This document shows positions 32,027 to 41,137 of a stretch of 64,000 nt of DNA, one piece after another. This stretch comes from an uncultured Paraprevotella sp. (GTDB taxonomy: Bacteria > Bacteroidota > Bacteroidia > Bacteroidales > Bacteroidaceae): NCBI GenBank assembly GCA_900548345.1, contig URKA01000001.1, forward strand, positions 1 through 64,000, given 5' to 3'. Each line of letters opens with the position of its first letter. Position 1 is the first letter of the stretch. The notes beneath the pieces were generated by a model. It did no database searches. It worked only from the letters and a program-made list of their open reading frames with translations, and was not told the origin of the DNA. The position numbers and the translations under genes are program-made.

Positions 32027-34672
32027 TCATTTTAAAGGCTGTCCGTATCCTTCCTTCACCCGATAGGTTTTCTTTCCTATCCTGATGACGGCATCTCTGG
32101 TAGATGAATAAATCCACACATCACCCTCACGATAAACAGAAACGGAAACAGGTTTAGGGGATTCTATGGAGCATTTGCCTTTCCTGAGCATACGGCCGTC
32201 CACCATGTAAAGCTGCTCCATCCTGCCGTCGGTTTCTGTCACCAAGACAAAGGCGGCTTGGGTTTTCAGCTGTTTGCTGACGGAGCATGAGGCATCAGGG
32301 GACGTGGCACAGACGATATAGTCCCTGCGCCCACCTTCCGACTCCACGCAAAGGGCGGCCACCTTGTCGTTGGCCACGAGTTTCTTCGCGCCGGTCACCG
32401 AAGCACGGCCTCTTGTCGGCTCGAAAACGGAGACAAAGGGCGAATCCCAGGCATTCAGACCGTTCTGGCGCACCAACAAGGTGGGCGTAATGCCCGGTGC
32501 CGAACTGACATTCTCCGGTGTCAGCCCTTTGTTCAAGGTCATATAGGGAGCGTCCATGCAGTACACCTCGCGGCCGTCCGCACCGGCCATCCACATCCGC
32601 ATGGACAGGGGGCTGTCGCCAGAGGTAATATCCCATACGGCTCGGAAATCGTCCGTGCAGTCCGTACGGCGAAGACGGGTAAACCATTCGTAACCATAAT
32701 GATAGGACGGATTCAACTTGTCGGCCGAAACCGAGGGCAAAGCCTGCCCGTCAACCGTTTCAAGCCGCAGGGATTGGCCCACATTATGGAAGAGGTAGTC
32801 GTTGTCCGCCTGATTAGAGCGGAAAATATCCACGTAATAGCCCTTGTCGGGAGCGGTCTTCACCATGGCCACTACCCTCCGCTTCTCTGCCGCTTCCATA
32901 TCCGCCATATTGATGGAAGGGTTCAGCGAACGGGCATTCACGAAACAGCCGTCGGACACCCGCGGCTCCATGGCATGCAGGGTGACCTCTCCATGCTCGT
33001 AGCCCGGCAGGATGGTGTTGCTGCCCGTAGGCGACTGGTGATAGCCCTTGTCCTTGCTCCAATAGGATTCGTAAGCGGCGGCATCGGGCGCCAAGGCATA
33101 ACCGAAACCGTAGAGCTGGAGTGCCAAACCGTTGGGCGTAAGATGGTAACCGTCACGGCCGCCGTACAGCACGGCCATGAGATTTTCTTCGTCCGGCTTG
33201 CTCTTCATGGTCACAAGCCGGTGGTGAGAGGAGTAGGACATGCGCTCCGAAGCAATTTCGCCGCTTTCGGGTATGGCGGGCACGTAGGTGCAAAGCGTGC
33301 GCCAATCGTTGAAACGACGCTTATAGCTTCCGGTGGAGATGCCCTTGTTCAAGGCCGCAGCCACTTGTGCGGCATTCTGTCCGTCTCCTTTCTGCAAATA
33401 ATAAGCAAGCAGATGTTCAAACGTGCCGAAGTTGGCGGAACCGCCACGACTGTCGCCGAAAACAATCATATTGGTCCTTTCATCCATCCACGGGAAAACG
33501 GCAAGCGAGGCCTTCTGCAACACCGGATTGTCGGCAATGATGTCGATGCCGATTCTCCGCAACAGGGTGGCGAAGTCCAACAGCGAGGCAATCGTGCCGA
33601 AGGAGTAGCCGGGGGATTCCGGCCACAGGCCGGTGACAGGGTCGTAACTCTTCACAATGTCGGGAATCGCGTCATGATAAGGAGTGGATTCCGTGGTCAG
33701 ATAGTGCAGGTAGTAGGAACGTCCCTTCCCGTCGGGGTAGGCGTCGTTGTCTTCCAAGGCCAGGATGGGACGCAACATGATGTTCCAGCCGTTCACATTC
33801 CAGTTGCCGTTCTTTCCGCCACGCACGAAACCAATGTCGACAAAACGCTTGAACACCGTGCCGGCCACTTCGGGCAGGCTCTTCCCTACCGTAGCGAGAT
33901 GGGGGTGCGGATGGGCAAGCAGATAGTCATACGTGAAATCATAAATCAGAGCTGCATGCAGGGCTAAGTCGTCATGAATCTGCTCATAGTCGTAATAACC
34001 GCAGATACCGCCCGACTCGTAACCGCCTGTGCCACCCGTGGACTTGTCGGGGTCGAGAATCGGATTCATGTAGTACGTGCCCATCAGCCATGTGTTGAAG
34101 ATATCGGCCGCGAAGCGGGCGTATTTCTCTTCTTCCGTCAACCAATAGAGGAACGAGGCATCTTCGGCCAAAGTCAGGATTTCCACGTTGTTGCCACGTA
34201 TCATGTGGCCGCTTTCCTTATAAGGCACCAACACCTTGGGCGCGGAGGGGTCGGAGCGGCTTATGCCCCACATGTCGCCCGTTTCGTTATAAGGCGTGCG
34301 CTCTTCCAAGGGTACGTTGCTGTATTTGTTCCACGTGCGCATGCCGGGCATACGGACAGTGGGCACGGGGGCGTTGCCTTCGCCACGATCCCAATCCTGT
34401 TTCTTCAGGTAGCACTGCGTATATCTTTCGACTTCTTTCCAATACATTGCAAGCCGGGAAACAATCCACTCCGGATTCTTCTGATGTCTCTCCACATAAG
34501 GATCGACATGACGCCTTATACGTTCAAAAGTTTCCTTTGCCCAAGCATGGGACGAGATTTTCTCTTTTACGGCAGCCTTGTCCGAATCAGACACATAGAT
34601 ACGGGGATGCCCCGCCCACAAAGCAATTACCGACACCTGAAAGAAAAGTGTAATCCATATCTTCTTCAACAT
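32027..34672 (-). CDS. Heparinase II/III-like protein, probable secreted polysaccharide lyase
   Basis: An 881-residue protein with a signal peptide (1 to about 21, ending LWAGHPR). The N-terminal half (about 30-440) looks like an alpha/alpha toroid of the kind found in heparinase II, alginate and chondroitin AC-type lyases (GNWNVNGWNIMLRPILAL, SYDPVTGLWPESPGY). The second half (about 470-800) is the beta-sandwich of heparinase II/III proteins (PF07940-like), with MSYSSHHRLVTM and GFGYALAPDAAAYESYW. Family members cleave uronic-acid polysaccharides by beta-elimination. Likely catalytic Tyr and His lie in these segments, but I cannot assign them. No SusC/D, sulfatase or unsaturated-uronyl hydrolase is adjacent, so the substrate is unknown. 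Confidence 0.8.
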   Translation of the reverse strand: MLKKIWITLFFQVSVIALWAGHPRIYVSDSDKAAVKEKISSHAWAKETFERIRRHVDPYVERHQKNPEWIVSRLAMYWKEVERYTQCYLKKQDWDRGEGNAPVPTVRMPGMRTWNKYSNVPLEERTPYNETGDMWGISRSDPSAPKVLVPYKESGHMIRGNNVEILTLAEDASFLYWLTEEEKYARFAADIFNTWLMGTYYMNPILDPDKSTGGTGGYESGGICGYYDYEQIHDDLALHAALIYDFTYDYLLAHPHPHLATVGKSLPEVAGTVFKRFVDIGFVRGGKNGNWNVNGWNIMLRPILALEDNDAYPDGKGRSYYLHYLTTESTPYHDAIPDIVKSYDPVTGLWPESPGYSFGTIASLLDFATLLRRIGIDIIADNPVLQKASLAVFPWMDERTNMIVFGDSRGGSANFGTFEHLLAYYLQKGDGQNAAQVAAALNKGISTGSYKRRFNDWRTLCTYVPAIPESGEIASERMSYSSHHRLVTMKSKPDEENLMAVLYGGRDGYHLTPNGLALQLYGFGYALAPDAAAYESYWSKDKGYHQSPTGSNTILPGYEHGEVTLHAMEPRVSDGCFVNARSLNPSINMADMEAAEKRRVVAMVKTAPDKGYYVDIFRSNQADNDYLFHNVGQSLRLETVDGQALPSVSADKLNPSYHYGYEWFTRLRRTDCTDDFRAVWDITSGDSPLSMRMWMAGADGREVYCMDAPYMTLNKGLTPENVSSAPGITPTLLVRQNGLNAWDSPFVSVFEPTRGRASVTGAKKLVANDKVAALCVESEGGRRDYIVCATSPDASCSVSKQLKTQAAFVLVTETDGRMEQLYMVDGRMLRKGKCSIESPKPVSVSVYREGDVWIYSSTRDAVIRIGKKTYRVKEGYGQPLK

Positions 34673-34822
34673 GATTATATGATTTTGGGTTCAACATGCG
34701 CTACCGGACTCCGCCTCAAGCGCCCTTACTTATATTATTATACGAACAAGACTTCCGTTTCACGTAATTTCACCTGCAAAAGGTTTCATCAACGGGTATA
34801 TTGCCCGTTGTATGATACACAA

Positions 34823-34850
34823 GACGCGGCCCGAAAATTCGGGCCGCGTC
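34823..34850 (-). terminator. GC-rich hairpin after pckA
   Basis: GACGCGGCCCGAA (34823-34835) and its perfect complement (34838-34850) form a 13-bp stem 23 bp after the pckA stop. The following U tract is poor (TTGTGT). A smaller hairpin, CAACGGG/CCCGTTG, is at 34790-34810. The two may act together. Confidence 0.7.
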
Positions 34851-34872
34851 TATAAATATGTCTGTAGTCGGA

Positions 34873-36474
34873 TTACAACTTCGGACCTGCAGCAACCAAA
34901 GCCTTACCAGCCTCATTGCCTTCGTACTTGGCGAAGTTCTTGATGAAACGTGCAGCAAGGTCTTTAGCCTTCTCTTCCCACTTGCAAGCACAGTCGTATG
35001 TGTCGCGCGGGTCGAGGATGTTCGTGTCAACTCCGGGGAGTTCCGTAGGAACCGTAAAGTCGAACATCGGAATCTGCTTCGTAGGAGCCTTGTCGATATC
35101 ACCGTTCAGGATGGCATCGATGATACCACGTGTATCGCGGATAGAGATACGTTTGCCTGTACCGTTCCAGCCTGTGTTCACAAGATATGCCTTGGCATTG
35201 TTCTTCTCCATCTTCTTTACCAATTCTTCTGCATACTTGGTCGGATGCAATTCGAGGAATGCCTGACCGAAGCAAGCCGAGAATGTCGGGGTCGGTTCTG
35301 TTATACCGCGCTCTGTTCCAGCCAACTTAGCCGTGAAACCAGAGAGGAAGTAATACTTCGTCTGTTCCGGTGTCAGAATAGATACAGGAGGCAATACGCC
35401 GAACGCGTCAGCCGACAGGAAGATAACCTGCTTGGCTGCCGGAGCGGAAGAACCCGGCTGTATGTTGTTGATATGGTCTATCGGGTAAGAAACGCGGGTG
35501 TTTTCTGTCACGCTCTTGTCTGCGAAGTCAATCTTACCATCTTCTGCAACCGTTACGTTCTCCAACAAAGCATTACGCTTGATGGCATTGTAGATATCGG
35601 GTTCGCTTTCCTTATCGAGGTTGATTACCTTTGCATAGCAACCGCCTTCGAAGTTGAACACACCGTTATCGTCCCATCCGTGCTCGTCGTCACCGATCAG
35701 TCTGCGTTTCGGGTCAGTAGACAAGGTAGTCTTACCAGTACCTGAAAGACCGAAGAAGATAGCTGTATTTTCACCGTTCATATCGCAGTTGGCAGAGCAG
35801 TGCATAGAAGCGATGCCCTTCAAGGGGAGATAGTAGTTCATCATGGAGAACATACCCTTCTTCATCTCACCACCGTACCAAGTATTGATGATAACCTGTT
35901 CGCGTGTTGTAGTATTGAAAGCTACGCAAGTCTCTGAATTCAGACCCAGCTCCTTGTAGTTCTCAACTTTTGCCTTTGAGGCATTGTATACGATGAAGTC
36001 AGGTTCGAAGTTTTCGAGTTCCTCAGCCGTAGGACGGATGAACATGTTGGTCACGAAATGTGCCTGCCATGCCACCTCCACGATGAAGCGCACAGCCATG
36101 CGGGTATCCTTGTTGGCACCGCAGAAACCGTCCACAACGTACAGGTTCTTGTTGTTCAGCTCTTTCTTGGCAATATCTTTCACAGCTGCCCATACTTCCT
36201 CAGACATGGGGTGGTTGTCGTTCTTATATTCTTCAGAAGTCCACCATACGGTGTTCTTTGAATTTTCGTCCATGACGATGTATTTGTCCTTAGGAGAACG
36301 ACCGGTGTAGATACCCGTCATCACGTTAACCGCGCCGAGTTCCGTGTTCTTACCTACTTCATAGCCTTCGAGTCCGGCCTTTGTCTCTTCCTCGAACAAA
36401 CGCTCGTAGGAAGGATTGTGAGCGATTACCGTAGCACCGGTAATGCCATACTTAGTCAAATCCAACTTTGCCAT
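34873..36474 (-). CDS. pckA: Phosphoenolpyruvate carboxykinase (ATP)
   Basis: A 533-residue cytosolic enzyme interconverting oxaloacetate plus ATP and phosphoenolpyruvate, CO2 and ADP. In Bacteroidales it runs mainly in the carboxylating direction toward succinate and propionate. The P-loop GLSGTGKTT is at 242-250, the kinase-2/PEPCK motif LIGDDEHGW at 259-267. The substrate Arg lies in YTGRSPKDKY near 60, and the catalytic region around NTWYGGEMKKG (197-207) is intact. Length is normal for the ATP-dependent class. It diverges from upp and ends in a hairpin. Confidence 0.98.
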   Translation of the reverse strand: MAKLDLTKYGITGATVIAHNPSYERLFEEETKAGLEGYEVGKNTELGAVNVMTGIYTGRSPKDKYIVMDENSKNTVWWTSEEYKNDNHPMSEEVWAAVKDIAKKELNNKNLYVVDGFCGANKDTRMAVRFIVEVAWQAHFVTNMFIRPTAEELENFEPDFIVYNASKAKVENYKELGLNSETCVAFNTTTREQVIINTWYGGEMKKGMFSMMNYYLPLKGIASMHCSANCDMNGENTAIFFGLSGTGKTTLSTDPKRRLIGDDEHGWDDNGVFNFEGGCYAKVINLDKESEPDIYNAIKRNALLENVTVAEDGKIDFADKSVTENTRVSYPIDHINNIQPGSSAPAAKQVIFLSADAFGVLPPVSILTPEQTKYYFLSGFTAKLAGTERGITEPTPTFSACFGQAFLELHPTKYAEELVKKMEKNNAKAYLVNTGWNGTGKRISIRDTRGIIDAILNGDIDKAPTKQIPMFDFTVPTELPGVDTNILDPRDTYDCACKWEEKAKDLAARFIKNFAKYEGNEAGKALVAAGPKL

Positions 36475-36534
36475 TTTCTTAATATAAATATTTGGTTATT
36501 GTTAAATCTTCTTCGCCTTTTTTCTAAGTGCACA

Positions 36535-36542
36535 CAAAATTA
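36535..36542 (-). promoter_or_regulatory. -7 box of pckA
   Basis: Minus-strand TAATTTTG at 36542-36535 fits TAnnTTTG, 60 bp before the ATG. It is flanked by CACAAAA/TTTTGTG arms (36533-36539, 36548-36554). No clear -33 element. Confidence 0.45.
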
Positions 36543-36679
36543 CAAAGTTTTGTGCTCCTGCGGAAACTTTCGCCCCCTTATTTTTCTTAATTCAAAATCC
36601 ATATCCTGTTAATTTTCCCAAAAGGCGACAAAGTGTGATATATTTGCTAAACAGACTTTACATTCCGGGATTTTTTCGC

Positions 36680-36687
36680 TATTTTTG
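36680..36687 (+). promoter_or_regulatory. -7 box of upp
   Basis: TATTTTTG at 36680-36687 fits TAnnTTTG. TTTA at 36657-36660, 19 bp upstream, is a one-mismatch -33 element. The leader would be about 20 nt. Confidence 0.5.
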
Positions 36688-36715
36688 CCGACAACATTCT
36701 TTAAACCATCTGTAT

Positions 36716-37375
36716 ATGAAAGTTATCAATTTTGCAGACCGCAACAGCATCGTCAATCAGTTCATGGCGGAGCTGAGGGACATTCAGGTGCAAAACGACC
36801 GGGCCAGATTCCGACGGAACCTGGAACGTATCGGTGAGGTCATGGCATACGAAATCAGCAGAACGCTGGATTTTTCCGTCAGGAACATACAGACGCCGTT
36901 GGGCACGGCACAGGTATCCCTTCACGACGACGACATCGTATTGGGCACCATCTTCCGCGCCGGCCTCCCCTTCCATCAAGGTTTCCTGAACGTCTTCGAC
37001 AACGCCGGAAATGCATTCGTATCGGCCTACCGGTTCTACAAGGACAAAGAGTGCCACGAGGTGGGAATACATATCGATTATCTTGCCACCCCAGACCTTT
37101 GCGGAAAGACGCTTATCATCGCAGACCCTATGCTCGCCACAGGCGGCAGCATGGAACTGGGCCTGAAAGCATTCGAGACCAAAGGCGCCCCCAGGAAGGT
37201 GCATCTTTGCTGCACCATCGCCAGCCAACAGGGAGTGGACTATCTGAAAGAGGTGTTTGCCGACAAGAACTACACGTTGTGGTGCGGAGCCATCGACCCG
37301 GAGCTGAACGAGCACATGTACATCGTCCCCGGACTGGGAGATGCCGGCGATCTGGCCTACGGCGACAAACTGTAA
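36716..37375 (+). CDS. upp: Uracil phosphoribosyltransferase
   Basis: A 219-residue type I phosphoribosyltransferase that salvages uracil to UMP with PRPP. The PRPP loop DPMLATGGSM (about 140-149) is the family signature. IFRAGLPFHQGFLNVF holds the flexible-loop region. The C-terminal uracil-binding segment has VPGLGDAGDLAYG, where GDAGDR is usual; here Leu replaces Arg. The frame is open back to 36635, but alignment and the -7 box support the ATG at 36716. It diverges from pckA and converges with korB across a shared terminator. Confidence 0.95.
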   Translation: MKVINFADRNSIVNQFMAELRDIQVQNDRARFRRNLERIGEVMAYEISRTLDFSVRNIQTPLGTAQVSLHDDDIVLGTIFRAGLPFHQGFLNVFDNAGNAFVSAYRFYKDKECHEVGIHIDYLATPDLCGKTLIIADPMLATGGSMELGLKAFETKGAPRKVHLCCTIASQQGVDYLKEVFADKNYTLWCGAIDPELNEHMYIVPGLGDAGDLAYGDKL

Positions 37376-37398
37376 TGCAGCAACACGCACCATACGAC

Positions 37399-37442
37399 AA
37401 ATGGCCGCAGACTATACGGAACTCCGTGGTCTGCGGCCATTT
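37399..37442. terminator. Bidirectional terminator between upp and korB
   Basis: AAATGGCCGCAGAC (37399-37412) and its perfect complement (37429-37442) enclose a 16-nt spacer that itself contains ACGGA/TCCGT pairing. It lies 24 bp after the upp stop and 50 bp after the korB stop. Confidence 0.8.
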
Positions 37443-37492
37443 GCCTGTCTTATTCTGTCCGGACACCGCACAAAAGTGCGGCATCCGCAACG

Positions 37493-38497
37493 TCATTTCA
37501 CTTCCCAGATATCATTGGTATAAAGCAACTCCTTGAAGTTGTGATAAGGTTTCTTGGCCTTAATCTCTTCTATTTGCTCGTTGACCGCCGCATCATACGT
37601 AGGAGCCTCCACATCGCGGATTACCCCCAAAGCCACGGGGAAGCCCTCGCCTTGCATCAGGGCAAGTTTCAGATGTAGCGTATTATCCTCACAATGTGCA
37701 TCATGCACGAGAATGTCCTGCTCCGTAACTCCGCCTTCGCCTATCTTCACCACCTTCAGGCCGAACCCTTCCTGCATGAGTCCGTACTCGTTATTCTCGC
37801 CGAAGAGCATGGGCTTGCCGTGCTCCAGATAGATGGCATGTTTTGCACGGCCCTCTTTCGTATACACGGATTCGTGCGTTCCGTCATTGAAGATGACGCA
37901 GTTCTGAAGTATCTCGCATACAGACGCGCCCTTGTGTGCGTGCGCCGCCTTCAGTATCTCCACCGTACCGGCCGCATCGGTAGCCACGGCACGCGCAAAG
38001 AACCGGCCGCGGGCACCGAAACAAAGTTCGGCCGGATTAAACGGGTCTTCCACCGTACCGTAAGGAGAGGATTTGCTGACAAAGCCTCTCGGCGATGTGG
38101 GAGAATACTGTCCCTTGGTCAGGCCGTAAATTCTGTTGTTCAGCAGAATCATGTTGATGTCCACATTACGCCGGATGGCATGGATAAAGTGGTTACCACC
38201 GATGGCCAGGCCGTCGCCATCGCCCGACACCTGCCATACCGAGATGGCCGGATTGGCCACCTTGAAGCCTGTGGCGATGGCCGCCGCACGCCCGTGTATG
38301 GTCTGCATGGCGTATGTATTCATATAATAAGGCAGACGGCTGGAGCAACCGATACCCGATATGACGGCCGTCTCATGAGGAGCCACTCCAATCTCGGCCA
38401 TGGCCTTGTGAAGGGAAGCCAGGAAGAAATGGTCTCCGCATCCGGGACACCAGCGGGGCTGTCCCTTCTTATAATCTTTTGCTGTATATTCGCTCAT
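37493..38497 (-). CDS. korB: 2-oxoacid (2-oxoglutarate) ferredoxin oxidoreductase, beta subunit
   Basis: A 334-residue thiamine-diphosphate subunit of the ferredoxin-dependent 2-oxoglutarate synthase. RWCPGCGDHFFL (15-26) and GIGCSSRLPYYM (49-60) are typical of the beta subunit. The TPP motif is GDGDGLAIGGNH with RNVDINMILLNNRIYG downstream. The cysteine spacing fits a KorB type without its own ferredoxin domain. It follows korA by 25 bp on the same strand, so the subunits are co-transcribed. In anaerobes the complex links 2-oxoglutarate and succinyl-CoA through reduced ferredoxin. The 2-oxoglutarate specificity is by family likeness. Confidence 0.95.
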   Translation of the reverse strand: MSEYTAKDYKKGQPRWCPGCGDHFFLASLHKAMAEIGVAPHETAVISGIGCSSRLPYYMNTYAMQTIHGRAAAIATGFKVANPAISVWQVSGDGDGLAIGGNHFIHAIRRNVDINMILLNNRIYGLTKGQYSPTSPRGFVSKSSPYGTVEDPFNPAELCFGARGRFFARAVATDAAGTVEILKAAHAHKGASVCEILQNCVIFNDGTHESVYTKEGRAKHAIYLEHGKPMLFGENNEYGLMQEGFGLKVVKIGEGGVTEQDILVHDAHCEDNTLHLKLALMQGEGFPVALGVIRDVEAPTYDAAVNEQIEEIKAKKPYHNFKELLYTNDIWEVK

Positions 38498-38522
38498 TTT
38501 CTTTTGTTCCTTATTTATATTG

Positions 38523-40370
38523 TTACTTGTTGTAAATCTCCGTAAAGGCTTTCACCAGTTCACTCACCACAAAGGGCTGTCCTTTCACCTGATTGAACTG
38601 GTAAGGCACGAAACCGTCGACCTTCATACGCAGGTAGGCAGCAAACTGACCTAAGTTCTGCTCCGCCACCACCACTTTCTTATACCTCTTCAACACCTCT
38701 GCCGTATTGGCCGGAAGCGGGTTCAGATATGAGAAATGGGCCAACGCCACCTTCTTGCCTGAGGCATTCATCTCGTCCATGGCCGAATGCAGATGTCCGA
38801 ACGTGCCGCCGAAACCGACAACCAACAGTTCGGCATCTTCGGCGCATCCCAGCACCTCTACGTCGGGTACGGGAATCTTCGCCACCTTTTCCGCACGCAA
38901 ACGGCACATACGGTCATGGTTTTCGGGGTCGGTACTGATGGCTCCCGTACGGCCGTCTTTCTCCAGACCGCCCAGGATGTGCATATAGCCTTCCTGACCC
39001 GGAATGGCCCAATAGCGCACCTGATTCTCAGGATTACGCATATAAGGCGTATAAGCACCTGCCATTTCGGGTGTCACGTATGGCGGGTTGATGTCCGGAT
39101 ATTCGTCCAAGTCGGGCAACTTGAATGCTCCCGAACCGTTGGCCACGAAAGCATCTGTCAATAACACCACCGGTGTCATGTACTCCAGTGCCATCTTCGA
39201 GGCGTTATAGGCCGCATCGAAACAGTTTGTGGGCGAAGTGGCCGCAATGACCGGCATGGGAGACTCACCGTTGCGCCCGAACAGCGCCTGCAACAAGTCC
39301 GTCTGTTCGCTCTTGGTGGGCAGACCGGTTGAAGGTCCTCCGCGCTGCACGTCAAGCACCACCAGAGGCAACTCGGTGATGACGGCAAGGTTCATCGCTT
39401 CCGACTTCAGGCAGACACCGGGACCGGAAGTGGAGGTCACAGCCAGCGCACCGGCAAATGCCGCGCCCACGGAAGAGGCGCATCCGGCAATCTCATCCTC
39501 GCACTGCACCGTGGTCACGCCCAGGCTCTTGTGCTTGGACAGTTCATGCAGCACGTCGGTAGCCGGTGTAATAGGGTATGAACCGAGGAAAAGTCGCAGG
39601 CCGGCTTTCTCCGCCGCAGCGATAAAACCGTAGGCCGTAGCCTTGTTGCCCATGATATCCATATATTTGCCCGGTTTCTTGTCCTTGGACTCCACCTTAT
39701 AAGTATGTGCCACAGAGGCATGCGTATTGGCTCCATAGTCGTATCCCGCCTGAATCACCTTGATATTCGCCTCAGCCACGGCGGGTTTCTTGGCGAATTT
39801 CTCACGCAGCATATTGAAGGCGATATTCAGATCGCGGTTGAACAGCCAGCACACCAGTCCTAAGGCGAACATGTTGCGGCACTTGAGTACAGCCTTGTTG
39901 TCCATACCCGAACCGGCCAGACAATCTTTCACCATTTGTGAAATCGGCGCGGCAATCACATCGTTCTTGATACCCATCTCCTCTATCGGGTTGTCCGTGC
40001 AGAATGCGGCCTTCTCCAAGTCCTTGGCCTGGAAGCAATCCGTATCGATAATGATGCAGGCCGTGGGCTTTGCATATTTGTACTGTGTCTTCAGTGCCGC
40101 GGCATTCATCGCCACCAACACGTCGCACAGGTCGCCGGGCGTATAGACGCGGTCGGCACCGATGTGCACCTGAAAGCCGGAGACACCGGTAAGCGAACCT
40201 TGCGGGGCACGGATATCCGCGGGATAATCGGGGAATGTACAAATGTCGTTTCCTACAGTCGCCGAGACCGTAGAGAAAATATTTCCCGCCAACTGCATAC
40301 CGTCGCCGGAGTCACCGGAGAAACGGACCACCACCTGGTCCAACTCTTTTACTTCTAATGTATCAGCCAT
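38523..40370 (-). CDS. korA: 2-oxoacid (2-oxoglutarate) ferredoxin oxidoreductase, fused gamma-alpha subunit
   Basis: A 615-residue fusion. The gamma domain comes first (about 8-195: VVRFSGDSGDGMQLAGNIF, FPDYPADIRAPQGSLTGVSGFQVHI). The alpha pyrimidine-binding domain follows (about 230-440: SYPITPATDVLHEL, QCEDEIAGCASSVGAAFAG, TSGPGVCLKSEAM, QRGGPSTGLPTKSEQ). The C-terminal domain is at about 500-615. This gamma-alpha order is common in Bacteroidota. It forms the catalytic heterodimer with KorB, encoded 25 bp downstream. A promoter lies about 53 bp upstream. Confidence 0.95.
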   Translation of the reverse strand: MADTLEVKELDQVVVRFSGDSGDGMQLAGNIFSTVSATVGNDICTFPDYPADIRAPQGSLTGVSGFQVHIGADRVYTPGDLCDVLVAMNAAALKTQYKYAKPTACIIIDTDCFQAKDLEKAAFCTDNPIEEMGIKNDVIAAPISQMVKDCLAGSGMDNKAVLKCRNMFALGLVCWLFNRDLNIAFNMLREKFAKKPAVAEANIKVIQAGYDYGANTHASVAHTYKVESKDKKPGKYMDIMGNKATAYGFIAAAEKAGLRLFLGSYPITPATDVLHELSKHKSLGVTTVQCEDEIAGCASSVGAAFAGALAVTSTSGPGVCLKSEAMNLAVITELPLVVLDVQRGGPSTGLPTKSEQTDLLQALFGRNGESPMPVIAATSPTNCFDAAYNASKMALEYMTPVVLLTDAFVANGSGAFKLPDLDEYPDINPPYVTPEMAGAYTPYMRNPENQVRYWAIPGQEGYMHILGGLEKDGRTGAISTDPENHDRMCRLRAEKVAKIPVPDVEVLGCAEDAELLVVGFGGTFGHLHSAMDEMNASGKKVALAHFSYLNPLPANTAEVLKRYKKVVVAEQNLGQFAAYLRMKVDGFVPYQFNQVKGQPFVVSELVKAFTEIYNK

Positions 40371-40422
40371 ACCTTGATAGTATTTATTTGATTACTTGTA
40401 TTGCTACTTTCTTTAAAGAATG

Positions 40423-40453
40423 CAAATATCGCAAAGAAACGGTTAAAAACAAA
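40423..40453 (-). promoter_or_regulatory. Promoter of korAB
   Basis: On the minus strand TTTG (40453-40450), a 19-bp spacer and GATATTTG (40430-40423, one mismatch to TAnnTTTG) precede korA by about 50 bp. I see no gene or other element in the rest of the gap, 40454-40680. Confidence 0.55.
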
Positions 40454-40680
40454 ATATTTTGGCGTTAAAAGTTTTACGCACGCAGGGATTTCGCGGAAAA
40501 TAGTCAGCAAATACCATATTTAGATGACATTTCAACACACAACGCCTGCATATTCCCATCAAATAGCGCAGTACAAGGCGACAGAATGAATAAATATGCA
40601 CTTTTTGATTCTCTCCCTCAAAAAACGGAGCGACATGAAAGTTTTTTCACCTATTCTTCGGGTTTTTACGCAGAAACCAT

Positions 40681-40688
40681 TAACTTTG
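40681..40688 (+). promoter_or_regulatory. -7 box of tRNA-Arg
   Basis: TAACTTTG at 40681-40688 fits TAnnTTTG and lies 14 bp before the tRNA 5' end. A T-rich stretch about 15-20 bp upstream is the only -33 candidate. Confidence 0.6.
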
Positions 40689-40702
40689 CAGTCTGTAAAG
40701 TT

Positions 40703-40774
40703 GCCCTTGTAGTTCAATGGATAGAACTACGGTTTCCTAAACCGTCAATCCGGGTTCGATTCCCGGCGAGGGTA
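40703..40774 (+). tRNA. tRNA-Arg (anticodon CCT)
   Basis: A full 72-nt cloverleaf. The acceptor GCCCTTG pairs with CGAGGGT, with two G-T pairs. The D arm is GTTC/GAAC, the anticodon arm ACGGT-TTCCTAA-ACCGT with anticodon CCT, and the T arm CCGGG-TTCGATT-CCCGG; the discriminator is A. CCA is not encoded. It reads the arginine codon AGG. Confidence 0.96.
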
Positions 40775-40784
40775 CACTTCCCCG

Positions 40785-40839
40785 CCCACTCCCGTTTCCG
40801 GCCGGAACTTCGCCCCGTTCCCCGAAAGTGGGATTTTTT
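40785..40839 (+). terminator. Probable terminator of tRNA-Arg
   Basis: CCCACT (40785-40790) pairs with AGTGGG (40827-40832), with an inner CCGGCCGG palindrome, and is followed by ATTTTTTT. The outer stem is only 6 bp, so strength is uncertain. Confidence 0.55.
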
Positions 40840-40957
40840 TATGCCGCGACCGGATTTCCCTGCCCGACCGGTCTTCTTATCGGGCACTTTGCCGGGGCTT
40901 AGACAGGGCCTGTCTGAACCGTTCGCAAATCATTTAAAACCAATTACTTAAAAACGC

Positions 40958-41027
40958 CAAATTCTTCACCTGTGTGCGTTCGATTCTTCACCTGTGTGCA
41001 ATCGAACGCACACAGGTGAAGAATTTG
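40958..41027. repeat. Palindromic intergenic repeat, ACAGGTG family, copy C (28-bp arms)
   Basis: Arms 40958-40985 and 41000-41027 are perfectly complementary over 28 bp. The 14-nt loop repeats part of the left arm (TTCACCTGTGTGC), so the right arm could pair with either copy. It shares CACCTGTGTGCGTT-like cores and a downstream GCGGACAG with copies A and B, but its ACAGGTG core is flipped relative to the flanks. It lies between the tRNA-Arg and secDF terminators. Nothing else is seen in 40840-41066. Confidence 0.9.
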
Positions 41028-41066
41028 ATGCGGACAGCCAGACATTCCGATGCACTCCTTACGAGA

Positions 41067-41105
41067 CAAAAAGCGCCGGCCCGTACACAATGTACAAGCC
41101 GGCGC
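41067..41105 (-). terminator. Rho-independent terminator of secDF
   Basis: Minus-strand GCGCCGGC (41105-41098) pairs with GCCGGCGC (41080-41073), with an inner TGTAC/GTACA pair, and is followed by TTTTTGT. It starts 33 bp after the secDF stop. Confidence 0.85.
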
Positions 41106-41137
41106 CGGAACTATCTGAAATGATATTTACCTACTTA

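Noticed and set aside
40903..40916. Short palindrome around GACAGGGCCTGTC
   Set aside because: Too short and without a T-run or partner element to call a terminator or operator.
40586..40951. 121-codon frame spanning tRNA-Arg and its promoter
   Set aside because: It reads straight through a perfect tRNA gene and its -7 box, so it is not a gene.
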